Below, piece by piece: positions 22,108 through 39,520 of a DNA stretch of 64,000 bases; positions within the stretch are counted from its first letter, which is position 1; each line of letters starts with the position of its first letter. The position numbers were made by a program, and so were the translations under genes. The DNA comes from Hofstenia miamia (lineage: Eukaryota; Xenacoelomorpha; Acoela): NCBI GenBank assembly GCA_004352715.1, contig SCFE01000003.1:4296388-4360387 (forward strand). Direction: 5' to 3'. Below the pieces are notes generated by a model. That model ran no database searches. It saw only the letters and a program-made list of their open reading frames with translations, and was not told where the DNA came from.

Positions 22108-23758
22108 CAGTGCCGTGCAAAAGTATTGCATCATTCGAATTTTTCGACATACTTTAATTTATTTGACTACAGATCTCACAATACGTTGAAATTTGGTTCC
22201 CTAGAGCGCTATGGAATTATATTTACCGTATTTCGAAAAATATTAATGGTGACATTTATTTCAGCAATGCAGATTTTCAAATTTTAGGCACTGCTCAATA
22301 ATACACATACATATATTAGGTTAATACAAATTGTGTTAATGCACAAATAAGGTTGATACAAAGTAGTTTACAATCAAGACACTACAAACAAACATATATA
22401 CTGTAGGAAAAGAATGTCACGTTTAATATTTTGCTGGATATCCTTTGTTTTTATTACGGCTGAAATTCTTGTGGGCATACTCTCCACCAATCTTTCGCAC
22501 ACTTCCTTGAACACTTCAAGACACCAAACCTTCGTTATTTCTGCACGGAATGTTGCTAATTTTGAAAAGCGTTTGCCGGCGAGCTTTCTCTTGATGATCA
22601 TCCATAGATGTTCTATGGGATTCAGGTCGGGGCTATTCCCTGGCCAAAACAGTAGTTGAATGTTGTTCTCCGCAACACCGTTTGAGATCTCTTGGAAACG
22701 TGGCAAGGGGCAGAATCTTGCTGGAATGTTGTGCAGCTTGCTATAGTCATAAAATGTTCCAGCTTTTCTTCCAATATTCACAAGTATAGTGCAGTGTGTT
22801 CATGTTGACACCCACATCCAGAAATGTTAAGGCGCCACGACCATGGTGACTGAAACAACCCCACACTATTACTGATGGGGGATGCTTCACAGTAAGCAGG
22901 ACGACTTACTAATGGTTTAGATTCCTGGAACATTTGAAAGAAGCTCTCGTCAATAAACATGACCTGCTTCCAGTGTTCAATGCTACAAGCAGATACTTCT
23001 GGCAGAAGGCAAGGCGCTGTTTTTTTATCTTGGCAGTGATTAACGGCTTTTTGACGGCTCTGCGGGTAGGTGATTAAAAACGATGGCGCACGCGTCTCTT
23101 GATTGTGTCTACAGACACATTGTGGCATGATTGCGGCAATTCCTGCTTTATCTCGGCGGCAGTGATGAACGGGTTAATCATCGCAAGTCGACTCATGGCG
23201 ATATCATCCTTAGTTGTTGTGACTTTTGGGCGTCCAGATCGGGCACGGGACTTACTGGAGCCAGTTTCATGGTACTGCTTGATTGTACGAACCACGGTGC
23301 TTTGAGGGACATACAAATCAGCAGCAATATCACGTGATGATTTGGTGGTATGCTCGTGGAGTGCGATTATACGTTCGCGTATTTCTTGTGACAGTTCACG
23401 TTCTTTACCATACAAGCAATTGTAATGAAAATAGCTAAAATGGCGATGACATGCACATTTATATTGCTGTAATGCCAGCCAATTACACACACGCAACTAG
23501 GTGGTACATACCCCCGATATGCACATGTACACATGTACAACTGCGTGTAGGTATTGCTAATATATTGCTCTAGTCGTGGAGGCACAGAGACAAACCCACA
23601 CACTGCTGAAGCATTTGAATAACCGTCTAGACTTTCAGATGACTCATATAATAGAAACCAAGACGATACTAACACACAAAATTGCGTGTAGCTGTAGCCT
23701 ATGACCTTTTACTCTAATACTAAATATTGCTGCTGATGCAATACTTTTGCATGCACTG
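22108..23758 (-). mobile_element. Full-length but frame-broken Tc1-like transposon
   Basis: Terminal inverted repeats, left CAGTGCCGTGCAAAAGTATT and right (reverse complement) CAGTGCATGCAAAAGTATTG, differ by a small indel. Both lie next to TA (22106-22107, 23759-23760). Length 1,651 bp is normal for Tc1 elements. The transposase gene lies on the minus strand between about 23410 and 22390 and is listed separately. Confidence 0.92.
22374..23411 (-). pseudogene. Tc1-like transposase, several frameshifts
   Basis: A DNA transposase of the DDE type that would cut and paste the surrounding element. Minus-strand fragments in order: GKERELSQEIRERIIALHEH, a paired-like helix-turn-helix; RSGRPKVTTT, the GRPR-type AT-hook; then WKQVMFIDESFFQMF near 22965, holding the first catalytic Asp. 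QQDSAPCHVSK (22723-22691), holding the second Asp, appears only in a frame different from its flanks. LFWPGNSPDLNPIEHLW near 22650 holds the catalytic Glu. LVESMPTRISAVIK is the usual C-terminal block. Frame changes occur near the start (the ATG at 23411 is one base out of frame), near 23080, near 22780 and around the second Asp. All three catalytic residues survive individually, but no continuous protein can be made. Confidence 0.9.
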
Positions 23759-23760
23759 TA

Positions 23761-24533
23761 AGAAGCTTTGTTATCCAGTATAAGCGTTATTGATGCTTCT
23801 ATTAATATTGTCAATTTTTCTCTCGTGAATAGACTTGAAACCCATGGCATTAAGTACCTCATAGGAGGACTATATTTCCAAGAAAATGATTTGCAATGAC
23901 GATAATATTTTATTTGATAGATTAAAGGTCGAGCTCATATTTTTTGGTCACACAATTTTATTGCAACTGAAAACAAAAATTTCAAAAATTTAACATCTAG
24001 TCTAACCGTTGCCTATAGATTATGCACTACGTGGATATTTCATCTTCTCCATATTTTTATTGAACTATTTCATGCGCTTGATATATTTCATTGCGTTCAT
24101 ACTGAATTAGATACTAACTTTAATACATGTGTGCGATTGATTCAATTTTAAATTTCTGCAGTACATTATGATAGTTTTTGGTGAAACACTTGAAATTATT
24201 GTCTATATAGATTTTTTCAACTGTGTATCAAGCGTTTAACATGAGAATTGAAAACGTATTTGGCGTATTACTAATTTAAGTGCAACTCTTATGATTTTCA
24301 GCTAAAGTTTTGAACTAAGTTTGAGCTCTCATATCCAGTGAGGAAGTGTTACGAAACGGCACTAAAACGTTTTAATCTACCCACCATAATACAGAATAAT
24401 AATTAATTAATTTCTATCAGAAAAGGATATCGTAAAAAATTTACGTATAGTATTTGATAATTAACTTTCATTATTTAATTAAATATTCCCACAAAAATAT
24501 TTACCGCAAAAATTTGAAATTAATATTTCAAAA
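23761..24533. other. Intergenic, upstream of the small peptide gene
   Basis: AT-rich, no features recognised. Any promoter for 24534 would be here, but no clear TATA box stands out from the background. Confidence 0.4.
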
Positions 24534-24791
24534 ATGAAATGTCTTTACATCTTTTTCCTATTGTTGCTTCACATCAGATTAGCGTCAGCGTTTCTTGGTA
24601 TTGCTTTAACAATTGCATCAATCGCAATACCGCTTGTTTCAAAATTAATGCGAAGAAGTGATGCAGGCATCAATGACACATCTGCTATTATCCCTCCAAT
24701 CGAAGACTTAAGAATCTTATTACTTTCAAGTAATTGCTCAGAAGAATTCTGTGATAAAGGCGTGGCCTTGCAACTAGATGAAATGTATTGA
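24534..24791 (+). CDS. Small putative secreted peptide precursor
   Basis: 85 codons with ATG in a favourable context (AAAAATGA). Residues 1-19 form a clear signal peptide: Lys at position 2, a run of Leu/Ile/Phe, and a small-residue end (LASA). Next comes a hydrophobic, Gly/Ala/Ile-rich segment (FLGIALTIASIAIPLVSK) ending in a dibasic LMRR. The rest is an acidic, polar tail with two cysteines (NCSEEFC). Signal, short hydrophobic/cationic segment, dibasic site and acidic propeptide is the layout of many animal membrane-active or signalling peptide precursors. No family is recognised and expression is unproven. It could also be the first exon of a longer gene or a chance frame. Confidence 0.45.
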   Translation: MKCLYIFFLLLLHIRLASAFLGIALTIASIAIPLVSKLMRRSDAGINDTSAIIPPIEDLRILLLSSNCSEEFCDKGVALQLDEMY

Positions 24792-24823
24792 TAGTTTTAT
24801 AATTTCTTTATTAATAATAATCG

Positions 24824-29820
<4,997 letters not shown>

Positions 29821-29882
29821 AAAATCAGCTGTACAATAGTAGTTGTAAGCTTTCTCTTTTACTACGAAAGTGGCTATTGCAG

Positions 29883-31029
29883 AAAACTTCATCTTATTCA
29901 CAGTGAAGTTGTTTGGAGGCATGGTGATCGCACTCCACTCCGTACATATCCCAATAATCCCAACGAGCACAAGTGGAAGCAACCATTGGATCAACTCACA
30001 ACGTTAGGAATGCGTCAGCACTATGAACTTGGACAGTACTTTCGTAAACGATACCAAAATTTAATATCAAAATTCTACCTTCCTAGTGAAATATTCGTAT
30101 TGACAGGTAATAACAGCCGAACAATAAGCTCTGCATTAGCTAATTTAGCTGGATTATATCCACCGCACTCATGGCAAATATTTAATGAAACCTTGAATTG
30201 GCAACCCATACCCACTTATCAAGCGAAAGATGCAGAAGTCTCTATAGAGCCTACTTGGGAAAGTTGTGATGCGTGGCTTGAAGAGCGCAAAAAACAGGAA
30301 TCCCTTCCTGATTACATAGAAACTTTGCAATTGGCTCAGCCAATCATGGATTTCTTTGAAAATAAAACAGGGTTATCTCTCGATTTTCTTACATTATTTA
30401 TGCTTCTCGATTCTTTCATATGTGAAGAAGTTCACAATATTTCACACCCATCATGGCTCTCAGAGCAGGATTTGAAATATTCTTACCAATTTTCTACAAA
30501 GGCATTTTATTACGTGTTTGGAACTAAGTTGCAGCAAAAACTTTTGGGTGGCGTCCTCTTGAACAAAATTCGTAACACTCTTACAGATGTTCTTAAGAAC
30601 AAACCTGCTCATAAACTTCGTATATATTCTGGCCATGATGTCAATATTGCTGCACTGACCACTTTGTTAGATATTTCAAATGACATTTTGCCACCCTATG
30701 CCTCGGCCCTAATGTTTGAAGTATATGCTGATAAAATTAATGGCTCAAAATATTTAATGCTATCTTTCAGAAACTCAACGATGCATGTTCCTTATGAAAT
30801 GCGAATTCCGTTCTGTCACATGAATATTCTTTGTCCCCTTTCAACATTTATAGATTCCACTAAGTCGTTAGTCATAGAAGATTATTATCGGGAATGCAAC
30901 CAATTAAAAGAATCCCAGGAGGAGACTGGGTCATATCTTACGTTCTATATTTTTTTAGCACTAGTATTCGCTTTATTTGTGCTTGTTTGCGATGTTAATG
31001 TTAGGCCTCCTGTTGTTAAAATTAAATAG
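29883..31029 (+). CDS. Histidine acid phosphatase, lysosomal/prostatic type, main exon
   Basis: Hydrolyses phosphomonoesters at acid pH through a phosphohistidine intermediate. The exon begins after TATTGCAG (ending 29882), a good splice acceptor; the frame upstream has no ATG before a stop, so a 5' exon carrying the signal peptide is missing. VVWRHGDRTPL at 29908-29940 is the catalytic RHGxRxP motif. LGMRQHYELGQYFRKRY (about 30007) is a family hallmark. NNSRTISSALANLAGLYPP holds the second substrate-binding Arg (usual DRTLMS). YSGHDVNIAAL (about 30627) holds the catalytic His-Asp pair. Later cysteines (FCHMNILCP, YYRECN) match conserved disulfides. A hydrophobic segment near the C-terminus (about 30937-31005) predicts a type I membrane anchor as in lysosomal ACP2. 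All expected catalytic residues are present, so the gene is probably functional. Confidence 0.88.
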
Positions 31030-33460
31030 ATTTTTATTTAAAAATTTTTCTGAAAAAGAATATTTATGAAATTGGAAAAATGTTGTTGTGCAAAGTTCGT
31101 GTGAAGAGAGTAATGAGCTATCTAACACATTTCAATTAGTTAAATACAGATATAATGCAAATGTGTTTACCCTAAGCAATCCAAACATTTTTACAAATTG
31201 TGAAAGTTTCTATAAAAATATTTAAATTTAATCTGATGACACCACTGGATTGAGAATCACCCTCTTGAATTTCTGCATGGTTTTTTAAAAGATACTTGGT
31301 AGGATCTATTTAGAAAATACAAATTTGTTTAGTTGTAGCTAGGAATAAGTCGAACTGGTTAAACGGTCCGGTTAAAATCAGGGTAATCATATTAAGACTG
31401 GTTAAATGCCCTTAAGAATATTGATTGAAAAAATGAGGTTAAAATTAGGTTAAAAACATGTCAAATTTAATTAAATACTTGACTGGCCTAACAATCTTAT
31501 CTTTTGTCAGTACAAACAGGCATTATTTGCAATTTCAGTAGGTATTACGGTGCTCAATTTCAAGTCTAGTCAAATTGTCGTATTTTAAATGGGTTTTTTG
31601 AATAAAATTCATTATGTATGTATGCATACTTTAACCGGCGTTGCAAAAATACCAAATTACCATTTCTTACCTTTGCTCTTATGTCGCAAATATAAATAAA
31701 AAAATAATTGATCAATTGGAAAATTACATTCTTTCAAACATAGTCCTCCCTATGATCTTAACCATGGGATCTACATGTAATAAAGATTTCCTTCTAACGT
31801 TCATAAATTGGAAGACTTTACTTAAGCCTTTTCATTAAATCTTGTTGGTCTAAAAACGATCGTGAAAAAGAAAAACTATGCTTAAGGAAAAGATGTCCAT
31901 TAATAAATGAAATATTGTAGACATAAATTCTATCGGAATTTATGGATAACAATGGGATTATTTGACATAATTTTAAATTTTTGTATAGTAACTGCTGCAG
32001 CATTTTAAAAATTGAAATCAAATGTCACTAGTGAAATATTAAATATACGATATTTCGATTTATTGTTTGACCGAAACGTGATGGGATGAATTTACATCTT
32101 ATGGTTCATTAATTTCAGAATCAGTGCAAATGCCTGCATAAGAAACGGAAAAAATGTTTCTAAATATGAAAGATATGCAATTCTATGTCAAAGCTCATTT
32201 ACGATTATCCTATTACCAGATTTAACTAATTGCGAATTTACATGCTCGACAGTAAAAAATATTTTAATGCCATATATTTGCTCATACATTCTTCTACTAA
32301 AATAATACTTACATATAAATGGAAAACTTAGTTAGGCCATCAATGGATGTTTCACTTGGTATTTCATCTAATGAGTATGATCAAATAATTTTCGACTTCG
32401 TAGTATCTCAATTTAAATCAAATTGCTTATTTGCAACATCAAAGGAAATAGACTAGATTCAATATTTACAAATGATATTCAATTAGAAAATAATGAAATT
32501 TGTTTCATATCTCCTATGTTGAAATTTTCTAGTCATTGTATTTTAATGAATAGGAATTTTTTAGTGGATACAATTCTTTATATAAAAAATTACTAAAGCA
32601 TAACGAAGCCTAGTATGGATTATCGTAAGATGTTTCTACGTCTCCGTAATTAGATAAAGTTTTATTTAGTTAAAATGTATATTCTACAAAACATCAATAA
32701 ACCCTCTTACAAGTTTTTGCAATCTCTGAATCACTTTTTCAATACCAATTGTACACGTTTTGCTTAGGCTGTTTACCCCACTTAGATTATAAAATTAATA
32801 TTGTGTAATCTTCATCTTACATTTGTAATTAACCTAAAAATTGGCATAATGGGCATATTAAGTAATTTGTTAAACACAATTAACAGTTTTTTTTGAGAAT
32901 CAATAGTGTATACTGAAGAGGGCAATGTTCTTAAATTTGATGTCATTTGAGTAGGGTTATAAATGCCTTTAAATAAATTAAGTCACTGTTTTATGGAAAA
33001 TAATTGCTTTATTGCATTTATTTTTCATGCTTCAAAAAAAGTGATTCAAGAAAACACGTCATTTTGTGCTGCACTATGCTGCATATGGAAAACAAAGAAT
33101 TTATTGCAATGGAACTTCGTTCATTATGTTTTACTAACTTTTTTTATTTGAACGCTTAATCCAAAATGTACCATAAAATTTCCATTTCATTTTGACTTAT
33201 TAATGAAGTGATTTCTTTGATTAGGTTTTGAATTACACAATAATCCCACGATGTAAAGAAATCTTTCGAAGTTCAGATTCAGTTATGATTACATGCCTAT
33301 TCATATCGCTTTGATTTCATACCAAATGTGGCCATCGCCCTTTCTTCCAATAAGTGCATAAGTTGACAATTTAATGATATAGGTAGCGCTAGCTATATAA
33401 ATAGTATCGATGTTTTAATACTAATATTGAGTAGAAGATGCATATAAATTTTATTGAATT
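31030..33460. other. Intergenic with a dispersed repeat
   Basis: No coding feature. Bases at about 31740-31910 resemble those at about 46150-46320: shared words include TTCATAAATT, AAAACGATCGTGAA and CTATGCTTAAGGAAAA. This indicates an old dispersed element. GGTTAAAAT words recur at 31360-31460. Confidence 0.5.
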
Positions 33461-33466
33461 TTATAG

Positions 33467-33705
33467 GGATGTACCGGAATCCGGTAAAATCGGTAATTAC
33501 ACAACCAAATTCGGACATTCGGTATCCGGTAAAATTTAGCAATTTCATGCATGCTGAATACTAGATCGCTTCGGACACTTGATGGTGGCGATGCTACAAA
33601 CATGCGACAAAAGGTCAATATTGAATGAGAAATGAGGTTGTTCTTCAGTAATAATTGAATAATATATTATCCGGTATCCAGGTAATTCTATTCACTATCC
33701 GGATC
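33467..33705. mobile_element. Possible hAT-like fragment with CCGGTA-rich ends
   Basis: Begins TAGGGATGTACCGGAATCCG and contains many CCGGTA/TACCGG words on both strands, a pattern seen in non-autonomous hAT elements. A matching right end with the GTACATCCCTA complement was not found, so boundaries are uncertain. Confidence 0.4.
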
Positions 33706-33873
33706 CAATTCATAAAATTTAATAATTCTAAAATTTTTCAATAAGGAATGCAAACCGCTTTTGCACTATTTATAGACTTCCAACACTTAATGAAGCATTC
33801 ATAGCTATTTTTTCGCAACTTGTTCTTTTGAAGTACAAAATAAATGCTGAACTGGACAACTTTCAACAGAAAG

Positions 33874-33876
<3 letters not shown>

Positions 33877-33916
<40 letters not shown>

Positions 33917-34348
33917 TTATTTACAAAGAATTCTATGTATTTCCCAACAGCTTTATTGAAAGACTTTCCGCTTTAATCCCTGATCGCCTTGAAGCTGTTA
34001 TTCGCTCAAAGGGCCACCCTACAAAATATTAGGAGAGAATTTTTTTGCTAAGTGCTTATATTGCGTCAATTATTAATTAATGTATCCTATTTTGAATTTA
34101 CATATTTTTAGATTTGCCCGTTTGCTAATTTTTTTCAGGTGGCCGAATATATTTTTCCAATACAAGTTTTCTTGTTTTGATTAAAAGTTAATAGCCAATC
34201 GTTATTCTACATATTTTATGCTAATAGACATACAGATTCTCCCTTCTCAATCAAAGTAATACTTAGTTGTAATCTCATGCCCACTCTATCCAATGAATGT
34301 TCATTATTTAATCAGAATACCAAGGTGGTCGAATACATATTTCCAGTA

Positions 34349-34387
<39 letters not shown>

Positions 34388-34402
34388 TATATATTTATAT
34401 AT

Positions 34403-34446
<44 letters not shown>

Positions 34447-34878
34447 TTATTTACAAAGAATTCTATGTATTTCCCAACAGCTTTATTGAAAGACTTTCCG
34501 CTTTAATCCCTGATCGCCTTGAAGCTGTTATTCGCTCAAAGGGCCACCCTACAAAATATTAGGAGAGAATTTTTTTGCTAAGTGCTTATATTGCGTCAAT
34601 TATTAATTAATGTATCCTATTTTGAATTTACATATTTTTAGATTTGCCCGTTTGCTAATTTTTTTCAGGTGGCCGAATATATTTTTCCAATACAAGTTTT
34701 CTTGTTTTGATTAAAAGTTAATAGCCAATCGTTATTCTACATATTTTATGCTAATAGACATACAGATTCTCCCTTCTCAATCAAAGTAATACTTAGTTGT
34801 AATCTCATGCCCACTCTATCCAATGAATGTTCATTATTTAATCAGAATACCAAGGTGGTCGAATACATATTTCCAGTA

Positions 34879-34921
<43 letters not shown>
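33877..34921 (+). mobile_element. Duplicated Tc1-like 3' end embedded in TA microsatellites
   Basis: Two apparently identical copies of about 443 bp (33908-34350 and 34439-34882, period 531) are separated and flanked by (TA)n. Each starts within the transposase C-terminus, reading SFIERLSALIPDRLEAVIRS and then KGHPTKY-stop, the usual Tc1 ending. Each ends with GAATACATATTTCCAGTACTG, the terminal repeat. A second related word, GGCCGAATATATTTTTCCAA, lies about 185 bp inside the end. Two direct repeats within one terminal inverted repeat is the IR/DR arrangement of Sleeping Beauty-type Tc1 elements. The 5' three quarters are absent. Confidence 0.82.

Positions 34922-34942
<21 letters not shown>
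34921..34942. repeat. (AG)11 microsatellite
   Basis: Pure AG run directly following (TA)n at 34883-34920, forming a compound microsatellite. Confidence 0.95.
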
Positions 34943-35029
34943 GGTGAAACAGTAACCTTCATGTAAATTTGTAAACGAAATTAATATATATTGGGTGTCT
35001 AACACTAAATCCCCACAAAAGAGAATTGT

Positions 35030-35330
35030 GTATCATGTCTCCTCAATCTAACTCAAACTATACAATCAATAGAGTGTAAAGTTTTTCTGGTAAAACAGTT
35101 CAACCTGTGAAGAAATGTAAATATTTGGGTATATTAGACAATAAGGTTAAATTTAACTCTACCATATTTAATCCCAAGAAAAAGAAAAATGACAATGGGC
35201 ACAAAGTGTATTTCAATTTTGAATATGGTTATGAATGCTAAAATAAAAGAAATGCTGAAGAATGCATTGGTTATGAGCCATTTTAGATGTTGTTGTTTTG
35301 TTTAATAGAATTGACAGCTCATTATCTAAA
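35030..35330 (+). pseudogene. LINE reverse-transcriptase thumb fragment
   Basis: Plus-strand frame near 35092-35160 reads KTVQPVKKCKYLGILDNKVK, like the VKYLGI-D-KL-F segment that follows the catalytic core in LINE reverse transcriptases. Short and interrupted by stops. Confidence 0.55.
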
Positions 35331-35949
35331 AAAATCGATTCTCAAAATAAGCAAACAAAGTATGTACTCATAAAAACTTGAATAATCACAAAACTAATAT
35401 TTGTCATTCCACTCGATATTTTTCCTTCACCTAGAACATTATTAACTGACGTATGCCGTATGATAGAGTAGAATTTCCTTCTTTTCACAGTAACTTAATA
35501 AATACACGGATTTCTAAAAGGGAAAGTAATTAAAGTTAAACAACTCAGAGAAAGATGTAAATTTAAATCTAAAATTAGTGCATATCTGACTTCACATTAT
35601 ATTATTATTGAGCATTATAAGATCATTAAATTGAATAATATCATATTTGATTGCATTAGACGATCCTTATAGAAACTACCATAGGAATCCACATCAGGCA
35701 TCTATATTGAAAAGTTTCAACCTCGAGTGGATACCAGATATCAGTTGCATACATGCGAGTGGACGAGATGTAGACATGATATAATATAAAACTTGTGATA
35801 AGTGGAACAGAATAAGGAAATACAATGTTTCTGCGAAATTAGATTAATATAGCATAACATTCTTAAGACTTTTGGTGATATTTACTTTCCATTTTATGTC
35901 ATCACTCAGTCAGCCATCAAGATCCTTTACAACTGAAAAAGCATAGAAT

Positions 35950-38030
35950 AATTCAAAGTCAATTGTTAAGAAAACACTAGGCGAAGGTCCACCAAGCCCA
36001 ATGAACATTGTTTTGCTTGTGTTGAAAATCATCTCAATGAGAATACACTATTCAAGGCATGCATTCAGATCAAGTTTAAGAGAGGAAAGGTCAGGATTAG
36101 AGCCTTTTACCTCGTCAACAAATAAACATAGTAAGAACGAGAAACACAAATGACTGGTCAATCATTGATAAAAACTATAAGAAGAGTAGATTAATCAAGA
36201 GCCCTGGGGCCCACTACGAGTGACAGCTGTATATTTTGAGTAATAATCACTAACTCTCACGCACTGATAGCGCTCACATAAGTAAGAGACAAATTAGTTT
36301 AAGCAAAAATCCACCAATGCGTAGTTTCTGAGAAGAATGTGATGAAGCTCTTTGTCGGATGTTTTCAAAATTATCGTATATGTCATCTAGAATTGCAAAC
36401 AATTGAGAGGTTGTACTTCTCTTCGGTGTAAATCAATATTGCTTGTCCGACAATCGTTGTTTGATACTGATAATTGGATGCAGTTCATTAAAAATGATTT
36501 TTTAAAACCAGGAAAATTTTTGGAAGGATGCTTATGGGACGATAGTTGGTTAGTGTACTGAGAAAGCCACCTTTAAATACATATGCCATTTTCCAGGACT
36601 TAGGAAAAATTTCTTTTAAAAAGAGCACCGAGAAAAGCTTAAAGAAGTGGGATGCCAGATCCTGTGATGCAAAGCGCAGAAATTCTCCAGGGAGCCTATC
36701 CAGGCAACAGCCAAGTGAGCATGATTTCAGGTCAAGTGCAACATCATCTATTGAGAATAATAGGCTATTGTGGAGCGCCTGGCTGAAATCCTGAAGAGTT
36801 CCAAGTTGGGGTTCGTAGTATTTCGAAAAATGATAGTTTAGAGTCTCTGCGTGTTGTTCAGGACAAATTACTTTTCCGTCGTGCTGAAATTTCTAAGGGA
36901 CTTCATCGTGTGATTTGAGTGTTTTATCAGTTTGTAGCAGTCAGGTAGACGGTTTTTTATCAGCAAAGCCTTCAATAAACACTGCAGTATCTAGTTCAAT
37001 AGAGGCGGAGAGTTGATGTTCAAGGGCATTGCTGTTTTGTCCAGCTCACTTAACTGTTGATACACGATTAATCATGTGAACAGTATGGGAAGATTAAATG
37101 GTCGGAGAATGATACCATTTGCGTGCATTATTCCTCCTTTACAACAATGTCATCAGAATTTGCGAATACCAGACATTGTCCAGTAACGACTTTTAGAACG
37201 TGTTGCCTCTAAATTCGTTTTCAAACCAAGTTTTGGTAGTAAATAAAATATCGAGGTGCTCTATATTTAAAAAGTTGGTAAATGCAATGAGCTTTTAAAT
37301 TGATAAAAGTCTGCGACAGTTCAGTGTTACCATATTAACATGGCATAGTAGAATTTCAGTCCACGAATTTTAAATTTGCTCATTTACAACCTTGATTCAG
37401 CAAGCCAAAACGTTTCTTTAGTAAAGCCCTCTCAATTATTTTGTCACTTGAGGAAAGCTCTGGATGAATGAGTATTTTCATAATGGCATAGAGATTCATT
37501 TGAATCAGGTTTTTGCAAATTCTAGCATCCCATTCGGAATTTAAGGTGTAAGAACAGGTCGGGCCTTCTTACTTTAGAATCTGCTCAATCTTCGTTTTGT
37601 AGCCGAGACCAGCTAAAATTTCACCCAAATTCCGCTCATCCGAGATTAGTTTTAGCTGTCAACTTAGCAGTGCTTTCAGCCAAACCAATGATTTTGAGCT
37701 GTGTGTTGCAGTCTCTTTCATGAGTAATTACCGATTTCAATTGGGAAGTTGTAATAATAGGTGCGCTTTCCAATGTTTTATTCATTTTAGTAACAATGTT
37801 ATTGAATGAGGTTAAATCTATTTGAATTTGATTAACATTTTCTGGAATTTCTTCAATATTAGAACCCAGTTCAGCGACTTTAGACAATATTGATGATATA
37901 GGATGTTCAGGGAATGTAGCAGATTGAAAGTTCATTATAATTCTGATGAACTCTTGTTTCTTGAGCTTTGATAATTCATTTATTTTGTAGCGTGGGAATT
38001 CATTAATACTATATGTTAGATACATTTTTG
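35950..38030 (-). pseudogene. LINE element remnant (CR1/jockey-like), minus strand
   Basis: From right to left on the minus strand. A 129-codon frame (38025-37636) with heptad-like hydrophobics (LSKVAELGSNIEEI..VNQI) resembles the coiled-coil ORF1 of LINEs. A decayed middle region (about 37600-36500) is where an endonuclease would be. Reverse-transcriptase motifs follow: FVSYLCERYQCVRVSD (about 36280), SGPQGS (about 36205), LCLFVDEVKG for the F/YADD box (about 36130) and LNACLE...MIFNTSKTMFIG (about 36050). Numerous stops and shifts make it inactive. The ORF1 assignment is weaker than the RT one. Confidence 0.72.
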
Positions 38031-38149
38031 TGACAGCAGAAATTTTTAATGTTTCCTTGTAATAATTTTTTTATCTTTATTTACAATTCATATATAAAGC
38101 AAAATTAAATCCAACATTTCAATTTCACACATGTAAGAATGAATGGCGT

Positions 38150-39520
38150 TCAAAATTTGACAAATGGAGCAAGTGTATATTGCTTCACTTTATATATCAA
38201 AGGCCTTCAATTCGATTAATCATAATTTACTTCATGAGAAAACTAAAATGAATTTATAATTTTAATGATTCATTATTTCTATTTATAAAATTATATATAT
38301 TTGAACATTGAAAATAGGAGAAAGTAAATAATCATTCGTCAAAACTAACATTGAAAAATAATTAGTTCCAGAGGAATTAGTTATAGATCCTATACTATTC
38401 AATCTATGTGTAAATGAAATTCCTACCTTCATTGGTGCTAAATTCATTTAATTTGCAGATGATGCTTTATTATATACATCCAACATAAAGATTTTACAAA
38501 AATATTATGATGAAATTGAACATTGAGAAAACTTCATTTTATTTTTTCAACTAATAAAATTAACTATCTTGGTGTTGAAATTGACAATAATATAAAAATA
38601 TACAGATGAAATCATTGCAACTACGAAGAAAATGGCCCACACCCTTAAGTTATGAACTAAGATTCCACATACCATACCAATGAAATGGAAATTTATTTTA
38701 CTGAAATCTCTTTTATTATCATATTTTTCGTATTCTTCTTTTTTATATACTAATGTAACTAAGAAAATATTTCAAAAACTTGAAAAGGTTTTTAATTGGA
38801 CAATCAATAAACCTGCCAAAAAACAAGAAAAATGATCATCACTAGAATTAAATAAAAACCGAACTAAGACTTATCGAAAATCATATTTAATAAGAAAATA
38901 CGAGAAAAATCTTTTACAAATTTTACAACTGATTTATCGAACAAGCTCCATCTAGACAGAAAAGACACTGAATTTAATTTATTCAAAAAAATGTTTAAAA
39001 CATGTGGACATATACAAAAAGTGTTTTCTACATGTAGAAATTATTTAAAGTTATCTCATGTCACCGGGGGTTCTTAGCTTGCTAGAAATCTTTCTTCCCA
39101 CATGACATTTAACTTGTTTGAAAATTTCAATGCCATTTTTGGGAATAACATGAACCACTGTTCCATAAAAATCGCATTTTATATAGAGGCTTAAGAATAC
39201 AATATATGTTAAGAATAATTCATTTTATAGGAAAACATTGATAAATTAAATTGTTCATTGATGCATACTGTGACAAACCACAAAAATCAAGACATTACAC
39301 GAGATTTTGCATTAATTTTTGTATCCCTCTAGTAATACATTTGCATTACGTCAACACAATCACGTTTCCATATACTAAATCTCCTAGATGGTAAAAACAA
39401 ATTTAATATGATATGTTTTGCAAATGATGAATTCCTTCCACTTGAAGAAAGCAATTCTGCAATAGAATCAAAAAGTAAATTACTGTGATTTATATACATA
39501 GATTAAATAAACTTTAGTGA
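38150..39520 (+). pseudogene. LINE reverse-transcriptase remnant, plus strand
   Basis: Reads SLYISKAFNSINHNLLHEK (about 38187), a common RT motif with the D-x-S-KAF-D block altered. LVPEELVIDPILFNLCVNEI (about 38366) stands for the PQGS-LGP-LF--YINDL block, and FADDALLYTSNIK (about 38455) is the catalytic FADD box. NYLGVEIDNNIK (about 38550) follows. Multiple in-frame stops. It is distinct from the neighbouring minus-strand element. Confidence 0.78.

Noticed and set aside
33844-34562. Ile-Tyr-repeat proteins
   Set aside because: Translation of (TA)n fused to the Tc1 C-terminal fragment, not separate genes.
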